Below are positions 1-11,400 of a DNA stretch of 64,000 nt, piece after piece; position 1 is the stretch's first letter, and every line of letters begins with the position of its first letter. Under the pieces are notes generated by a model, which worked only from the letters and a program-made list of their open reading frames with translations, was not told the origin of the DNA and did no database searches. A program made the translations under genes and the position numbers. Origin of the DNA: Narthecium ossifragum. Lineage: Eukaryota > Streptophyta > Magnoliopsida > Dioscoreales > Nartheciaceae. The stretch spans positions 22,413,897-22,477,896 of the forward strand of contig OY986975.1 of the NCBI GenBank assembly GCA_963920575.1. Direction: 5' to 3'.

Positions 1-3000
1 AGGCTTTAGAAGATTTGCAGCCCGATGGGTACCGATGCTGCTACTAGCTTCCTGAGCATCAAAAGGAGGCATTAAAGGCGTTGATGAAGATGTCAAAGAA
101 GAAGTGGGTTGGGTAGGCACAGGAGATGGTGTGACAGCTGGTCTGTGAGAAGACAAAGAAGCATTGGCAGCAGATGGATGCGCCTGTCCTGCAATCATTG
201 CATTGCCCACAACATTTGTTGTATTCAATGCTGCCTGTAAAGCATAACACTTCCTAGCTTAATTTGAGTATCATAATAATTTGAACTCGAAACATACTTT
301 ATGGGATCACTTGAAGAATAGAGGGTAGAAGACTGATGTCATCAATCAACAATACCAATTTTTAAGCAAAGAAAGCAGCAAATGCTAAGCAATAGTAGGC
401 AAATTTCCTAGTAGAGGATAACAAGTCAAGCCAAATTTGATGATAATGATATATAAAGAAAGAATACCAACATTGAAGTAGTTCATGAAAGAATCTTCAG
501 GTACATCAGGAGCAGATGTAGCAGCAGATGATGAAGGGGGCTCCAAAGGACCTTCCATAATGGATAAACTAGGAACTGCTTCCAATTCCTGAAAGTCACT
601 TCTGCATAATTAGGAAAGAAAACGAGATGTCAACATTATTTATTCAAGAAGCTAAAAATCCATGACCAACAAGGTATTGATAATGACTATTGTATTATGT
701 CTTATCTGTTACGTGGGAAATGCAATGACCAACGTATCAAGCCTAAAGTTTTATAGACTGCTTTATGGTAAATTCTCTAGACATATGAACTCCTACACAG
801 ACATTGTGAAGGTAGTTTGGCATAAATCATTAGCCTTATGATTTAACTAACTAATAATGGACTCGTTAACCAGTAGATAGATGTCAACCAACATAATTTT
901 GACTGTAGAAAAGTTAATACTGTCAAAATAGAAACCTTGTGCGATCAAGACTTAACCAGAAAGAACATATTTTAGGCTGAGAGGCGAAGGTGAACACCTT
1001 ACAATTTGTTAGGATTAGCTAAGAGCCTAAGACCAGCAACATATAGAAAGGTTAGAAAGCCAGTGTAAGTCTGAGAATCTATACATGTTATCACAAATAA
1101 GTTTGTTGTATTAACATACGTAAAACCAAACTCAGGCCAGACCTCTAGGAAGTAGGCCACTGAGAGAAGTAAAAATTACTGAACATCAAAACAGCACGAT
1201 ATGCGGTTGTGCATCTTATTAACAAAGAATCGATCTCTACATTAGCATCTCTAAAAAGCTGCAATAAACATGGTTCAGTCAGTCTCGTGACACCATACTT
1301 GCAGAATTATTGACTGGACATCTTAGTTATTGGGAGTACCACCGGACCAACATCCCAAGCAACCTCAATCAAAGAGACAGGAGATACTAATGCATCCTCC
1401 AAAGGAGGAAGTTCTTAAAAAGACTTTTTGCATCGGCTTAAGCAAAAAAAATCAAAAGTAACCTGCTTGCTTAAGTATCACATTTTCTCCTAAAGAGCAG
1501 TACAACTGACCAACTCATTTTATTGGAAGTCTTCATGCAACTAATAACTGGCATAGCCAACCAAGCTCAAGAATCACAGTATCTGCAAGTATTCACATAT
1601 ACATCCCACCCAAGTCACCACAAAAGTTACCGTTAACAGAGGCCTCAAACGAATATTATCTGTATTATAATCTTTAAACATTAATTTGACATCATAAGCA
1701 ACATTTAGTATTTACCCATTCCATCAAACAAATGGAGAGAATATTTTATCAATGTTTCAGTGGATCGTAAAACTTTTTTCGTCCTGGAAACCACTTCAAG
1801 TATTAATGTAGTAAATCTAAGAAAAGAAAATCTTTCATTAATTGGCGCAAAACTCATCAAAGCCGGAACGCACGAGGGAGGGAGGGGGTGGGGGGATGGG
1901 AATCTCGAAAGGATAACCCATTCATATCATGACTAAGTTCTTGTAGTTAAGTCACATAAAAAAATATAGCATATTCAAGAAATAATGAACATAAAGCTTC
2001 CACACAACAAGGGTAATCATCCTTTATTAGTGAATATCACTACCAATCGACCAAAGTGCCAAATCATAGTGGAGGCACAAAAACAAGCAAGAACACCATC
2101 CCTAAGAGCTTGATTGCTATTGAACTATGGAAGAACCCTACAATGGTGAAGAAATATAAAAAACATGATGCTACATGCTTGATGCCAATATTAACTACTA
2201 ATATAAGGCAGAAATTAGAAGTTCGTGCCTCGAGATATATTGCAAAGATCTCCGCTAAGAAAAAACATAAAATCTAAAAGTTGTTATGAATTTGTAAAGG
2301 TATGTTAGCCATTGAAATATTGGAATACAACCTTTTGGTAGAGGATACTTTGGACTTTGGAGGGACCTTAGAAAATGCATTAAGAATCCTGGACAAAGGA
2401 CACAAAAGACGTTAAAGCAAAATGTTAACATTATGAAACAAGCACTAGGAACACAGAATCCAAGCAATAAGCCCATAAAAGTGTATAAACAGAGCTGGGC
2501 AAAAACCATAGAAATGCATCATACACAGATATAGACATTATAAGCAAAATATGATATGAAGCTGATCTAGATTGTCATAAGCAGTTCCAATGTCTATGTC
2601 AACTGCTAAATCAATATCATGTAGCATCTATCAAAAAAATGCAGAAGGGATTTAGGTGTAGATTCAAGAGTTAGAGGAAGAAAAAAAAATAGTGGGCTTG
2701 AGTCAGACACCAAGCCTCTTTTGCCAGGAATTAAAATCACTATAGGAAATGCAAGTCAAATATAATCTCAAGTGAATTGTTCTTTTTTGAAATATCATGT
2801 GTTTATGAGACCAAAATACATATGTAAACACAAGAATAATCCTGAAAATGAACATTAGAGAACTCCAGAATAAGCAGGACTAATCTGATCTTTCACGGAA
2901 GATCAGCAAAGGTCAAAGGCCTCAAATAATAATAAGGGACAAACACTCACGGGCGATTGCAAGCAAAGCTTGCAAAAACCTTTAAAAAAACCAGGAGGAA

Positions 3001-4972
3001 ACAAGAAAGTAAGAAAAATAAGAAACCTAAGATAATAAGTTCTTGTACTGCACTAATCAAATCATTACAAAATGGAAGCAGGGTTGAATCATGTAATAAG
3101 ATTGGAAAAAAAATCTGCAGCTCTCCAGAGTAAAATGAAGATGGTCTAACATAGGGAGTCTGTTAAGACGAGAAACTTGAAATGAAAGGATGTCGAGATA
3201 AGCTTCACAAATTCTAACTTCATCAAATAATTTGTACCAGAAACAATCACCAACTACCAATCTATCAAGGGACATAAGCAATATAATCAAAACATGTAGG
3301 TATTATCATCTGAACATAAAAAAAGATCATTTCCTAGCTCATAATAACAGCATCCAAAAAAATTTAGCAGCAATCCAATATCTTTCGAAATAGTAAAATA
3401 AGCAGCAATTGTTGATATCAACCCAATTTATACCTGCTAAAAAGATTTCCAACAGCTTCACAGTCCTGGCTATTGTAAAACCACACACCATTCACTTCCT
3501 GTGCTGCATTCCGGTACAACAGATATGGAACCTGAACTTCATACTCAAAATCTCCCAAGAGATCCTCCACCAGATTATCTGTACATAAATGGAAGAGGAT
3601 TGTTTGAGACACACAAATGTCAAAACCTACATTAACTCATTGATACAAGCATATGGGCAAAGTCAAAATGTGTAGTTTTTGCGCTTGTATATTCATATCT
3701 TCCAGCACCTTCAGAATTAACACCTCTAAAATCAAGCTGCCTAGAAAATATCTTGGCTGAGGGCGAAAGGACAGATTTCGCTGAAACTGCAAAGATAATT
3801 CATCACCCGTTGGACCAGAAGGTAAACAAGCAATCCATGCAGATCATTCATTTGACCTTAATTGTAGCCTAAGCCAGAAAAAATGTCTTGGCTGAGGGCA
3901 AAAGGACAGATTTCACGGAAACTGCATAGATAATCCATCACCAGTTGGACCAGACGGTAAACAAGCAATCCATACAGATCATTCATTTGACCTAAAGTGT
4001 AACCTAAGCCAGAGAAATTGTCTTGGCTGAGGGCGAAAGGGCAGATTTCACTAAAACTGCATAGATAAACCATCAACAGTTGGACCAGACGGTAAACAAG
4101 CAATCCATGCAGATCATTCATTTGACTTGAAGTGTAGCCTAAGACGACCATTCATACAATGCTTAAAAAGAAGATTACTTAATTCTTTCAAAGTTTTAAT
4201 GTGAAGTACCAAACAACATTTACAGAAGAAGATGAATACAATGGCATTTCATTCCTAACCTGTATTCCTTCGATTCATGACAATGAACTGAAACCTCGGC
4301 TGCGTATTCCTGGAAAAATGCAGTTACTTGTGGATAATAGCATTCATGATTACCAATCAAAAATTGCACACCATAATACAACACATTTGGCTATGTATCG
4401 CAGCCAAAAACAACAATCGAGCAATACATATCACAGGATCCATGATCTTTATAAGCAAAATCCATAATGTTGATAAGCAAGCAAAAAGATCCAATAAAGG
4501 GGGCAAAAAACAGCAGAAATTTCATGCAACTTCGAATAATAATTACTTCAAATGGAAAAAAGGCCGCACAAGATCAAAATCTAATCCAATTAAGACGATT
4601 CCTCTCTCTTCTAACAAAAGAAAGCAAGTCGCAAGATCCCCCTCACCTCTTGACAACAAATAGCGATCCTTCGAGATCCTTGCGACTCTGAACACAAGAC
4701 AACAGAGAAACTATAATCAGCATTCGGAGGTCCAATAGGAATCGAAGAAAACCCAAGAAAGTTATGAAAAAGAATGGGAAGATAGAGTTAATAGGGGCGG
4801 ATAACCAACTAACCCATTGGTTGAGCTCGATGTTGAACTCGTATAGAGTGACGTGGGCGGCGGTCATGAGGATCTCCTCGACGAAGGGATCGATGCGCTG
4901 GAGCACTGTGAGGTTGAGCACCTTGGTGCTCTGCAGGTCAAGATTCGGCAACACCTTCCCGCCCTGCGACAT
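1..4972 (-). CDS. DCP1: mRNA-decapping enzyme activator DCP1 (3' part outside the window)
   Basis: DCP1 activates the DCP2 decapping enzyme in cytoplasmic P-bodies during 5'-to-3' mRNA decay. Exons read on the minus strand: 4972-4814, 4687-4647, 4309-4260, 3578-3434, 2388-2332, 601-472 and 234 to beyond base 1. The joined protein starts MSQGGKVLPNLDLQSTKVLN and carries the EVH1 landmarks LTVLQRIDPFVEEIL, SRKDLEGSLFVVKR, NTQPRFQFIVMNRRNT and DNLVEDLLGDFEYEVQ. It then passes into the usual Pro/Ser-rich linker (MEGPLEPPSSS). Frame is kept across all junctions, each with GT-AG borders. The C-terminal trimerisation segment lies left of the window. Exon 1 is GC-rich. Intron 3 holds a threefold 135-bp repeat, and telomere-like repeats abut the start codon. 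Identification is firm; exon 7 rests on frame and composition only. Confidence 0.95.
3751..4153. repeat. three tandem copies of a 135-bp unit in DCP1 intron 3
   Basis: Units begin at 3751, 3886 and 4021, each with TCTTGGCTGAGGGC(G/A)AAAGG and each ending near AGCCTAAG. The spacing is exactly 135 bp twice, with a few substitutions per copy. The array lies in the intron between the exons ending at 4260 and starting at 3578. Confidence 0.9.
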
Positions 4973-4976
4973 CTCG

Positions 4977-4996
4977 AAACCCTAACCCTAACCCTA
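4977..4996. promoter_or_regulatory. telomere-like (telo-box) repeats at the DCP1 start
   Basis: AAACCCTAACCCTAACCCTA sits four bases upstream of the DCP1 ATG (which reads minus from 4972). Such telo-boxes (AAACCCTAA) are common in 5' regions of plant genes for translation and RNA metabolism, where they are bound by telomere-repeat-binding and Pur-alpha-like proteins. A regulatory role here is inferred. Confidence 0.6.
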
Positions 4997-5087
4997 GAGA
5001 ATCCAAGGATTCATCCGCTGCGAGAGAGAGGATAGAGAATCCAAGGATTCATCCGCTGCGAGAGAGAGGAGATGCGCTGGAGCACTG
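4995..5087. repeat. 38-bp tandem duplication upstream of DCP1, followed by a copy of exon 1 sequence
   Basis: TAGAGAATCCAAGGATTC and the following bases occur at 4995-5032 and again at 5033-5070. Directly after them, GATGCGCTGGAGCACTG at 5071-5087 repeats bases 4892-4908 of DCP1 coding exon 1. This suggests repeated slippage or duplication around the 5' end of the gene. Confidence 0.8.
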
Positions 5088-6463
5088 AGAGGGATGCGCT
5101 CGCTGGGTTTAGACGGGGAGAAGAGGAGATGCGAGCGGTGGAGACGATGTCCCCGATGATACCACGCTGCCACGTGTACTATTTAATGATTACCTTTATT
5201 TGTAATCTATTATCTATTATATAGGATTTAGTGTAGCGTCGATTCAAATTAAACTTGAATATATCAAACAATCAAGGTGAAATCACATCGATGGTTATCC
5301 GATGTGATTAGATGATTAGTATGGGATGATGGTTTCTTAGTATTTTTATATTATTGCATGTTTTAATTTTTTTTATTCTAATCTTGAAATTTATATAAAT
5401 TTTATCAATAATAATAGGCCTTGAGCTTCAAAGAAGTTCATGGAATTCTGAAAAGAAAACAAAATTTAACTATAAATCATCAGCAATTAACTTAACCTTA
5501 TAAAGAAAACTTCTCCACTAAATTTTAAATTTACAAATAATTTAGATGAAATGTCAAAAAATAAAAATAAGAACAAAAATAACATAAAATACAAAATGCC
5601 ACACTTAAGGCAAGAAAAATAACTTAAATACAAAATTCAACCTGGTATCAGAGCTAACTTAGCAACATGCAACAAATGGCACAACATTATTCCCACAAAA
5701 ATACACGATATTCTCACGATGATAACCGTTAAAGTCTTAAATGAACTAAACAAAATTCTAGAAAAATGAATACAGTAATCACTTGATGAGAAAACACCAA
5801 GAACAGATGTGATGAGTGTATGCGTGAAAGTGAGAGTTAATTGGAATAAATTTGAAGGCATATCGCGTAGGCGACGCCGTTGTTCACGAAAGAGATGAGG
5901 AAGAGATCACCGATTATGACACGCCGGCGTCGGATGAACCGAGCTCCGAAGTGGAATGAGTCGTGTTGAAAATGGGTAAAAGAAAGAAAAGTCGTTTCAC
6001 GAGCCTCGGTTCAGAACATGACATATCTTTAAAATTTAGTGATGATAATATCGTGCTAGTAGGAATCAGAGCCCTTCTATTTTGAATTAAAAAAATAATT
6101 TAAAATTTGCATATTAAATATTTAATATTAACTGTATATTGTATGAATCAAAATAAAAATGAAGGCCACTAAAAACAATGGCACATCCAACATCCATCTC
6201 AAAGTGTATGTACACTAGAAACATACAAACCAATCCAGAATTGATAGATGTGATGATCATTGATACTCTTGAACGACATAATCCTCAGGCTTGTCGATGC
6301 GACACAGAATATCCTAAATACAAAAAACAAATAAGTAAACCCAGAAAAGAAGATTCATTTTGATTTTTTTAGAACATAGTCCCCATATATATGAGTCGTT
6401 TTTGTTTCATGGGATAGAACGCAGGACAGAAGTACTCCCTCTCATCCCGCAGTATCCCATATT
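5088..6463. other. AT-rich intergenic stretch with a small hairpin and a primer-binding-site-like motif
   Basis: No gene is supported here. Bases 5281-5309 form a hairpin with perfect 10-bp arms (AATCACATCG / CGATGTGATT). TGGTATCAGAGC at 5643-5654 matches the initiator-Met-tRNA primer-binding site of plant LTR retrotransposons, but no flanking LTR or gag reading frame can be recognised, so at most this is a decayed element. Confidence 0.5.
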
Positions 6464-6474
6464 AATTTAGTGTG

Positions 6475-6655
6475 ATCAAGAGGAGAGGTTGATGCTGCGA
6501 TGCTTTGGTATCTAAGCTGAGAAATTAGCAAATATTCCCATTTTCAGTACCATTTGTTGATGTACCTTTCCTATCAGCTTCATGTATGTGATCTTTGATC
6601 TTTCAATTTTATGAATAATATTTGAGGCCCTGCCTCCCGGGTTTTACCAAAAAAA
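6475..6655 (+). mobile_element. LINE 3' tail, 5'-truncated
   Basis: About 180 bp ending TTTTACC followed by nine A residues, preceded by an ATGAATAATATTTGAGGCC segment that resembles 3' ends of plant L1-type LINEs. It is bracketed by near-identical short direct repeats, AATTTAGTGTG (6464-6474) and AATTTGGTGTG (6656-6666), as expected for target-site duplications of a truncated LINE insertion. It lies downstream of the LBD gene. Confidence 0.6.
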
Positions 6656-6854
6656 AATTTGGTGTGTATTTTTGGAGACGAGAGTACCATTTCCATCGAG
6701 AATCCTATAGAAGAGTGGGATATGTTTTCTTGGGAGAGGATAATTGGGGACTAGTTATTTCTAACTTCTTATCTTGTATTTTAGCAAACGCAGTAGGAGT
6801 TCAATTTGGGAGAGGATCTCCCAAGATATTTCCTCCCGGGAGATTACATCCGTC

Positions 6855-7628
6855 TTAATGTCTTATCCTAAACAAATGTGGCCTAAAATCATTAGCAAAA
6901 GAGCAAAAAATTGCAGGACTATCACCTGGGACAGGGACACGCAGTTGTCGTCGAGAAGCATTGTTGTTGCTACGATGATCGCCAGCAATATATTGAGGCT
7001 GTGGCTGTGGAAGCAGAGGATGGTTTTGCTCCTGTGCCATGTCCGCCTGACGATGGCCAGCGATAACTTGCAGCGGTGGCCGTGGAAGCGGAGGATAGTT
7101 TTGCTCCGATGTCATCTTCGTCGCCATGTACTGGTGATGATTCGCAATGTCAGCGCTGAACAAGGCCGGTAGCGGTCTTCTCGGCAGGTAAGAATATGCT
7201 TGTGGGATCGAAGATGGTGCCGCATGGTATTGCATGTCGCCGTGGTTTTGCTGCATGTTGCAGTAATGGCATCCCAACGTTGAACGTTGCCGGAGCCTAT
7301 AAACCTCCTGCTGGAGGCTATTAACATCATGCTTCAGCCTTATGATCTCACGGCAGGGCCCGAAGACGTGATCGGATTGCCAACACTCGGCAACCCACAG
7401 TAAGTATTTCGCCGCCAAAGACCGGGAGGGCCGGTGATCAATCCTCTGGATCATCTTGGAGAAGTTGCTAACTCCGTACACAGAATGCGCCGCCTGGAAC
7501 TCGCGGTCCCGGTCACCGGGGAGATACGGCGCTAGCAAACAGTCGGCGGAGCACTTCTTGCGCTGATGCTTGCACGCTGCGCACGCCGAGCGGAGGGAGT
7601 TGTCTGTCTGCATCGTGTATGCATGCAA
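6855..7628 (-). CDS. LOB-domain (LBD) transcription factor, class I-like
   Basis: Single uninterrupted frame of 257 residues. Near the N-terminus is the LOB zinc-finger-like block CAACKHQRKKCSADC (C-x2-C-x6-C-x3-C), followed by LAPYLPGDRDREFQAAHSVY and the GVSNFSKMI stretch of the GAS block. A leucine-rich segment (residues about 90-115) could form the class I coiled coil. LBD proteins are plant-specific nuclear DNA-binding regulators of organ-boundary and lateral-organ development; the sequence recalls the LBD22/LBD27 branch, but I would not assign an orthologue. The C-terminal half is Pro/Gln-rich and contains two imperfect copies of EQN-x-P-x-LP...IAG. Either Met1 or Met6 (MQTDNSLRS) could be the start. 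CCCTAACCCTAG lies just upstream at about 7630-7641. Confidence 0.85.
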   Translation of the reverse strand: MHAYTMQTDNSLRSACAACKHQRKKCSADCLLAPYLPGDRDREFQAAHSVYGVSNFSKMIQRIDHRPSRSLAAKYLLWVAECWQSDHVFGPCREIIRLKHDVNSLQQEVYRLRQRSTLGCHYCNMQQNHGDMQYHAAPSSIPQAYSYLPRRPLPALFSADIANHHQYMATKMTSEQNYPPLPRPPLQVIAGHRQADMAQEQNHPLLPQPQPQYIAGDHRSNNNASRRQLRVPVPGDSPAIFCSFANDFRPHLFRIRH

Positions 7629-7883
7629 GCCCTAACCCTAGCATAGATATAAGGAACCGTACGCTCTAATAATAGATTATATTTTTCCTGCTCTGTTTTG
7701 TCAAGTAATTATAGGGAGTTTATGTGTTACCAAAACAAGTGCTTTATATGGGGACGATGTGTTTTACAAGAAGAAGGGGTCTAATAAGTTGAAAAGTCCA
7801 AACCACCTGATCATCTAATTCGAATCTAGAATAGATAAATAGTTTCATACAATACAAATCTATGTGAAAAAGGTATCTGTATT

Positions 7884-8310
7884 TTTTTTTTATGAGTTGA
7901 GCCGAGGACTAGGATTACATAACTTACATTAATGCCTCTGAAAGAGACCTAGGACTCTCCGTGGAGATCCATCCAAAACCCCATTGGCGAGTTCTACACC
8001 ACCGAGCTACTCTATCCGCCATCTCAACACATGAGCGCGTAGAGTTTAATGACAACACTTCTACTCATATTTCTCTAATGAGCCCCTCTACATCATTAAG
8101 CCAAAGCCTGCTATCATTGAGGATCTTGATCACATAAAGAGCATCAGACTCTACAACCAGCCTCTTGAGCAAATGCTCCTTGGACCACCGAATGACACGA
8201 AGATTAGCCAACAGTTCACCTTCAAGCGCGGACACGGCGTGAATGACCTTTCCAGTAGCTCACACAGCCGCATCAAAACCTCCAAGGCCAACAACACCAA
8301 CAGCAGCTAG
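7884..8310 (-). mobile_element. truncated LINE: RNase H-like 3' end with target-site duplication
   Basis: Read on the minus strand this encodes a broken RNase H-like stretch typical of plant L1 LINEs (ALEGELLANLRVIRWSKEHL, then VVESDALYVIKILNDSRLWL, then ADRVARWCRTRQWGFGW) and ends in an A tail (T run at 7882-7890 on plus). Direct repeats flank it: AAAAAGGTATCTGTATT at 7867-7883 and AAAAAGATATCTGCATT at 8327-8343, two mismatches in 17. The 21-A run at 8311-8331 lies at the 5' junction. In-frame stops show it is dead. Confidence 0.75.
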
Positions 8311-8417
8311 AAAAAAAAAAAAAAAAAAAAAGATATCTGCATTTGATATCATACAAACCTACGTGGGAGAACCACAATTTAAAGAGATGCAAGCGTAAAC
8401 CTTCACAGGTTATCCAG

Positions 8418-11400
8418 CTATTCCAGATCTAAGTCCTCAAAAGATGGTATTCTGCGAAACCTGGCCCCTAGCCGGAGATCGGACAACTTGGCCGCATTTG
8501 CAACTTCTGATCTTCTACGTTTACAAGGGAACCCTAGTTCATCGGATATTGAATCTAATAGATCTCCCATATCCATATTTTTCCTTCTCTTGCTCTCGGA
8601 TTCTTCTTTCAAGAAGCTGCGTCAGAACAACCAAACAGAAACATTAATAAAATCCTAACTTGATTGAAGAATACCTAAGATCCTCTGGATATAGGGAGTG
8701 TCTACATTTAAGCTTTTTGGTGAATTCAAATATAAATACCATCAACATGTCCATGCTGGACTCTTGAAGTTAGCCAAACACCAGGAGATTCATAGAAGTA
8801 CAACCTAAATATATCTCTCCAAGACAAATCCCCGTTGCGTTAGGGAGAATATCTTAAATCGAGTGAGAATAGATTTACCGTTCTCGAATTATTTTGAAGG
8901 CTTCTTTTGTGGCATAAGGCAATCCAGATTTTGGATCTCGATACCTGCAATACGACTTATTGAGATTATAGATCACATAGATTTAAAAACTGGCATACGT
9001 GTACAATAAGATCCTTTCACCTTTTTCTTCATCAGTTTCCAACATGCGATGATCATAATCAGCAAAATCCAAACACATTACGAGTACGATAGATAAGTTC
9101 AGAAGACAAAAAGAACTTCACAATCCTAATATGAGCAGGATATCACCAGATGAGCACATAAATTGCATAGAATGGTCATATCCACTTAAAGGAGCAAGAC
9201 AGCTCCCATTTCATGCTAATCATCCTAGAACTGTTTGCTTCATAATGGTTTCATCGTGTCCACATAATCCAATTATTAGCTTCGCATGTCTAAACAAAAA
9301 ACCAAGATTCTATAGTCACTTGGCAAATGCAACAATTAATCTATCACAGAGTAACTTATGTATTGCGCTCTTCACAATAATTGAAATTTTGCATTCAGAG
9401 CGCAAAACATGAGCAAACGTTGACCACTAATTTGCTATGCAGAAAGCATTTTAAATAGATGCTGGATATCATCACACACTGAAGATCCTACTTTCATTTG
9501 TTTTACATTTCAAACTTAAAATTCTTCAATGACTTGATTTAACACATTCTTTTGTTGGGCGTGAACATCTTCAAATTATGAAAAGCAAAAAAGCCCAAAA
9601 GTGTAGTCTTGAAGTCATTACTGAAAGGATTTGCCCAACAAAATTGGCATGACAAGAATTTGTCAGATGTGAGATTGTCAAAGAAAACAAATGCATTTGA
9701 TATACCTAACAGAACAAAGACCCGCACATGGCACACGAAATCTTGATTACATGTTGACATTAAGCATGCATTCAAGCAAAAAAACCATTGTCTGCAAAAA
9801 TTCAGCTATTTCTACATGCTGAAGCGAAAAGCAGTCTGAAGCAACAAGTACTTTGTCAGTAGTCTAGATTGACAACAACCATTCACATGTCTTCAAAAAT
9901 TCAGCTATTTCTACGTGCTGAAGCAAAAGGCAGGCTGAAGCAAGATCATAGCTTCAATTTTAATGTGCAATTGGAACAAGGGTACTAAAATAAATGACTA
10001 GAGACGATCTTAATAGGTAAAGATTGTACTTGGCAGGTAATCCAGTTACAGCGCATACTGCCTTCTGAGGATCTGCAAAAGAGGCCAAAGTCGCAGCAAT
10101 CACAAAGCATAAAATCATATAAAACGAGGAAAGGAAACCCAAGAAATTCCAATCGTTATGTTCCAAGATAACAAGAATAATAGTGGTTTAAAGGCAGGAT
10201 TCGACTCACTGGCATTCATACCTGATCAACCTCTTGTTTTCTAGGATACAAGGTTCGAAACATCAAGTGTGGGATACCAAATCTACATTTAGTGCTTGTG
10301 CATACTGATTTACATACTTCTTCAACCGTGTATCATGTAAACTCCAATTACTAAGGAAGGAAATTCATATTCATGTAAAAATCAATTGGACCATTGTAAA
10401 GGAAACAATCATGCGTGAGAATTTAGAAGCATATGCGAAATGTAAATTATAAATGACAAAAGATAAAACAAGTTTTACATTAGCTTCACCTCTATTGTAT
10501 AGATTGTCGAACAAATGTTCATTTCTACACTTATATTCCATGACAGTATAAAAAGTAGTACAAAGGACTTCCTTCTAGTTCAATCTTACATGGTGCTGAT
10601 GTTGTACTAATTTCGGACTCAAATGATGCTCCTTTACTGAATCCTAATACATTTTCACCTGAGAAAACAAAGGACAAAGTTATAGCACAGGAAGCAAAAA
10701 GACGTCAACCACCCTTTCTGCTATATTGCAAACCAGAACAGAAAGGACAAAGATAGCGACAAAAGGACCACGCTGTATATTTCTACATATGGTCCCTTTT
10801 CAGGGGGGGGGGGGGGGGGGAGGATCTGAACACTTGCCATTTCTCGAGAAAAAGTGTATCTGAGGGCCACTATAAGCTGCTTTATTGACCACAGCTCGTT
10901 TCTTGACTTCTTCTTCCCTTGCTAAAACACGCTCTAAATTTCTGAGGTTTATAATTTCTGTACATATTGGTTAGCTTCAACGATAGATATAATCGAGGCT
11001 TCTAATTGCTAAATAAAGATCTCACAATCCAGTTCTTCACATAATGATTTAGCGCAAACCTGTTTCAGCGGCTTTTAAAAGCATTTCTTCTTGGGTCATC
11101 CGCTTTTCTTCACCTTCCTTTTTCCTTTTTATTGGCTGGAGAATTGGAACAAATTTTAAGATCAAGTTGGAACAATTTTTAAGATCAATCAAAGAGTTCT
11201 TTGTCAAACATTTTCCTAGTAAAAATCTAATCGCTGATTATGGAATTAAAGCACTTGAGATACACATGACTTATTATCCACCCCAACTATATATACAAGA
11301 TAGGTTTTTAATGAATAGAGATAGATCAGGCAAAAAACAAAACCAGAGAACCTTTATAGACGCTTGCAATGCAGCACGTATCGCATCCCTTTCTGCTTGC

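Noticed and set aside
59..250. Small open frame rich in cysteine on minus
   Set aside because: It overlaps the DCP1 exon in another frame; the DCP1 frame fits the linker composition and splice acceptor.
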